Below, one piece after another: positions 62,896-64,000 of a DNA stretch of 64,000 nt. Both the position numbers and the translations under genes were made by a program. Source of the DNA: an archaeon. Its GTDB lineage: Archaea; Asgardarchaeota; Hermodarchaeia; Hermodarchaeales; Hermodarchaeaceae. How positions within the stretch are numbered: the stretch's first letter is position 1; each line of letters starts with the position of its first letter. The stretch is from positions 4,537-68,536 of the forward strand of contig JABXGX010000081.1 of NCBI GenBank assembly GCA_016550405.1, read 5' to 3'. The notes beneath the pieces are model-generated. The model was not told the origin of the DNA. It saw only the letters and a program-made list of their open reading frames with translations, and did no database searches.

Positions 62896-63223
62896 GCAAC
62901 CGTGGTGTTCCACCATTTTTTGCAATGGCGCAGTTGAGAATCCATAGAAAATCTTCGAGAAGCATCAGTAACTGATCGAGATTCTGATGAGATCCAGATG
63001 AGAGCATGGATCCACTTTCGTTGATTATTGAATGACCTTGTTGGACTAGAAATGTATGAATATGTTCGAGATTGTGAAAGAGTTGATTTAGCTCTGTCAG
63101 GCGTTCTTGAGTGATACGCTTCTCGCCAATCCCGCGACCAGGTCCGCGTCGTCTGCCTTGGTTTGTGGCTTTTTCACGTTCTAAAAGCACTGGAGATTTG
63201 ACTAATTTATGGGGTTCGTTCAT
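62888..63223 (-). CDS. small protein of unknown function
   Basis: 111 aa. A basic N-terminus with RRRGPGRGIGEKR precedes two or three helices (RLTELNQLFHNLEHIHTFLV, LDQLLMLLEDFLWILNCAIA). The basic tract could bind nucleic acid. GGAGG lies 8 nt before the ATG. It lies 21 nt downstream of the partial regulator gene at the right edge, same strand, so they may be co-transcribed. No family recognised. Confidence 0.65.
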   Translation of the reverse strand: MNEPHKLVKSPVLLEREKATNQGRRRGPGRGIGEKRITQERLTELNQLFHNLEHIHTFLVQQGHSIINESGSMLSSGSHQNLDQLLMLLEDFLWILNCAIAKNGGTPRLLR

Positions 63224-63244
63224 TTTTGGCCTCCTGCAAATTGA

Positions 63245-64000
63245 TTAACCAGTAAAATGCACACTTCCTGTTTCTTGTAATTCACGGACTTCGGTTTCAA
63301 CATAATCAAATGCGGTTGGGAGGTATTCGCGGAACCATTGCCATTGACCCAACTCAGAATTGAATTGGCAACGTTGTCTTACCTGATTCATAATGAAATC
63401 TTTCGCACCACTTCCATAGAATACGGCGGCATCGAATTCAGTTTGTTCAAGAAAGAGATGATTGAGCTCTCTTCCCACTTTAAGGGCTAATCCGGTTGGT
63501 AAACCAAAAGCGACGATACATCCTGGGGTTGGACGATTAAAAACCGAACCACCATATAGCGGAGCTTCTCGGCACCCTGTAAGAAAATTGCGAACTATCT
63601 CCTCACTCCCTTCGAGGATGATGAAGAGTGTTTCGTTGAGCCCAAGATGATACATCGACAGATCCGGACGATCAAACAACACATCTTGTGTGAATAATGC
63701 TTTAAGGTGCCGTCGAACCACGTGAACTGATTGCCCTAGAATCTGGGCGAGGTCTTCAGCGGTCGTTTCAGGAGTAACATGTGATAGAAGTTGATATGCA
63801 AGGGGGTCTAAATCAGCTGGATCGACATTTGGCTCAACGTAATTGTAGATATATGGTTGCTTTAGGATCTCACCATATCCTTCGCGGATTAGAACATCAC
63901 GAAGATACCGGACCCAAGCTATCCAGCGAAATCGTTCTGCTACAGGAACATCTGCCTCGTGAGCGAGGTAGCTTCGAAGGTTATACCCGTTGAATACCCC
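63245..64000 (-). CDS. winged-helix regulator-like protein, 5' end cut by window edge
   Basis: Open frame continuing through position 64000, so the start lies outside. At least 251 residues are visible. A helix-turn-helix (TPETTAEDLAQILGQSVHVV, then RRHLKALF) is followed by an alpha/beta segment with YHLGLNETLFIILEG and PTPGCIVAFGLPTG. The same HTH-plus-sensor order occurs in the 672-aa protein at 18617. GTG at 63721 is only an internal codon. The function is probably transcriptional regulation. Confidence 0.75.
   Translation of the reverse strand, partial: GVFNGYNLRSYLAHEADVPVAERFRWIAWVRYLRDVLIREGYGEILKQPYIYNYVEPNVDPADLDPLAYQLLSHVTPETTAEDLAQILGQSVHVVRRHLKALFTQDVLFDRPDLSMYHLGLNETLFIILEGSEEIVRNFLTGCREAPLYGGSVFNRPTPGCIVAFGLPTGLALKVGRELNHLFLEQTEFDAAVFYGSGAKDFIMNQVRQRCQFNSELGQWQWFREYLPTAFDYVETEVRELQETGSVHFTG

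Noticed and set aside
1..64000. CRISPR arrays, insertion sequences, prophage or integrase/attachment sites
   Set aside because: No repeat-spacer pattern, transposase, integrase or phage structural gene was seen in any frame.

Overview
This window reads as a stretch of an Asgard-type archaeal chromosome. TATA/BRE promoters, topoisomerase VI, a RadA recombinase, an archaeal histone, isopentenyl phosphate kinase, 6-phospho-3-hexuloisomerase and a tungsten aldehyde:ferredoxin oxidoreductase are archaeal. An unusual density of eukaryote-like small GTPases (three Ras/Rab-like, one MglA-like), roadblock/longin-like partners, a SNAP/TPR-like helical protein and a presenilin-like protease point to Asgard archaea. 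GC looks mid-40s by eye, and GTG, TTG and probably one CTG start codon are frequent. The exact lineage cannot be fixed from sequence reading alone. No tRNA, rRNA, CRISPR array, insertion sequence or prophage was found.

Layout. 0-8 kb: an HdrA-MvhD fusion runs off the left edge, followed by a compact four-gene operon (zinc ribbon, longin-like protein, polytopic membrane protein, Ras-like GTPase), a class III aminotransferase, and a tandem-roadblock protein with an MglA-like GTPase. 8-24 kb: nitrilase, UlaG-like protein, an IPK fusion, a Rab-like GTPase, an HD-domain protein, membrane proteins, PHI, an ECF S component, a tandem-HTH protein and the Top6B-Top6A operon. 24-33 kb: M20 peptidase, NfeD-like protein, another GTPase, the presenilin-like protein, a membrane-anchored solute-binding protein, AOR and an interrupted radA. 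33-47 kb: a Holliday-resolvase-like protein, redox/PAS sensor, two anchored serine beta-lactamase-like proteins around a methyltransferase and a strongly structured putative ncRNA, Lrp-like regulator, and a CrtC-like pair. 47-64 kb: FAH enzyme, exonuclease-less PolB, membrane hydrolase, an arsenate-reductase/hemerythrin/ferritin-like stress cluster, sugar aminotransferase, DUF354 protein, a longin-like pair, histone, roadblock protein, nuclease and a partial regulator at the right edge.

Themes. (1) GTPase signalling: GTPase genes sit beside roadblock/longin-type genes in two operons, and two further roadblock/longin genes lie near 59-62 kb. (2) DNA maintenance: Top6AB, RadA, resolvase-like protein, LigD phosphoesterase domain, PolB and a PD-(D/E)XK nuclease. 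(3) Anaerobic redox with oxygen and metal stress: HdrA-MvhD, AOR, DUF438-hemerythrin-PAS, hemerythrin, ferritin-like proteins and ArsC.

The most unusual objects are the structured RNA candidate at 38262-38418 and the radA gene, whose conserved C-terminus is separated from the rest by a 54-nt hairpin-forming insertion containing in-frame stops.
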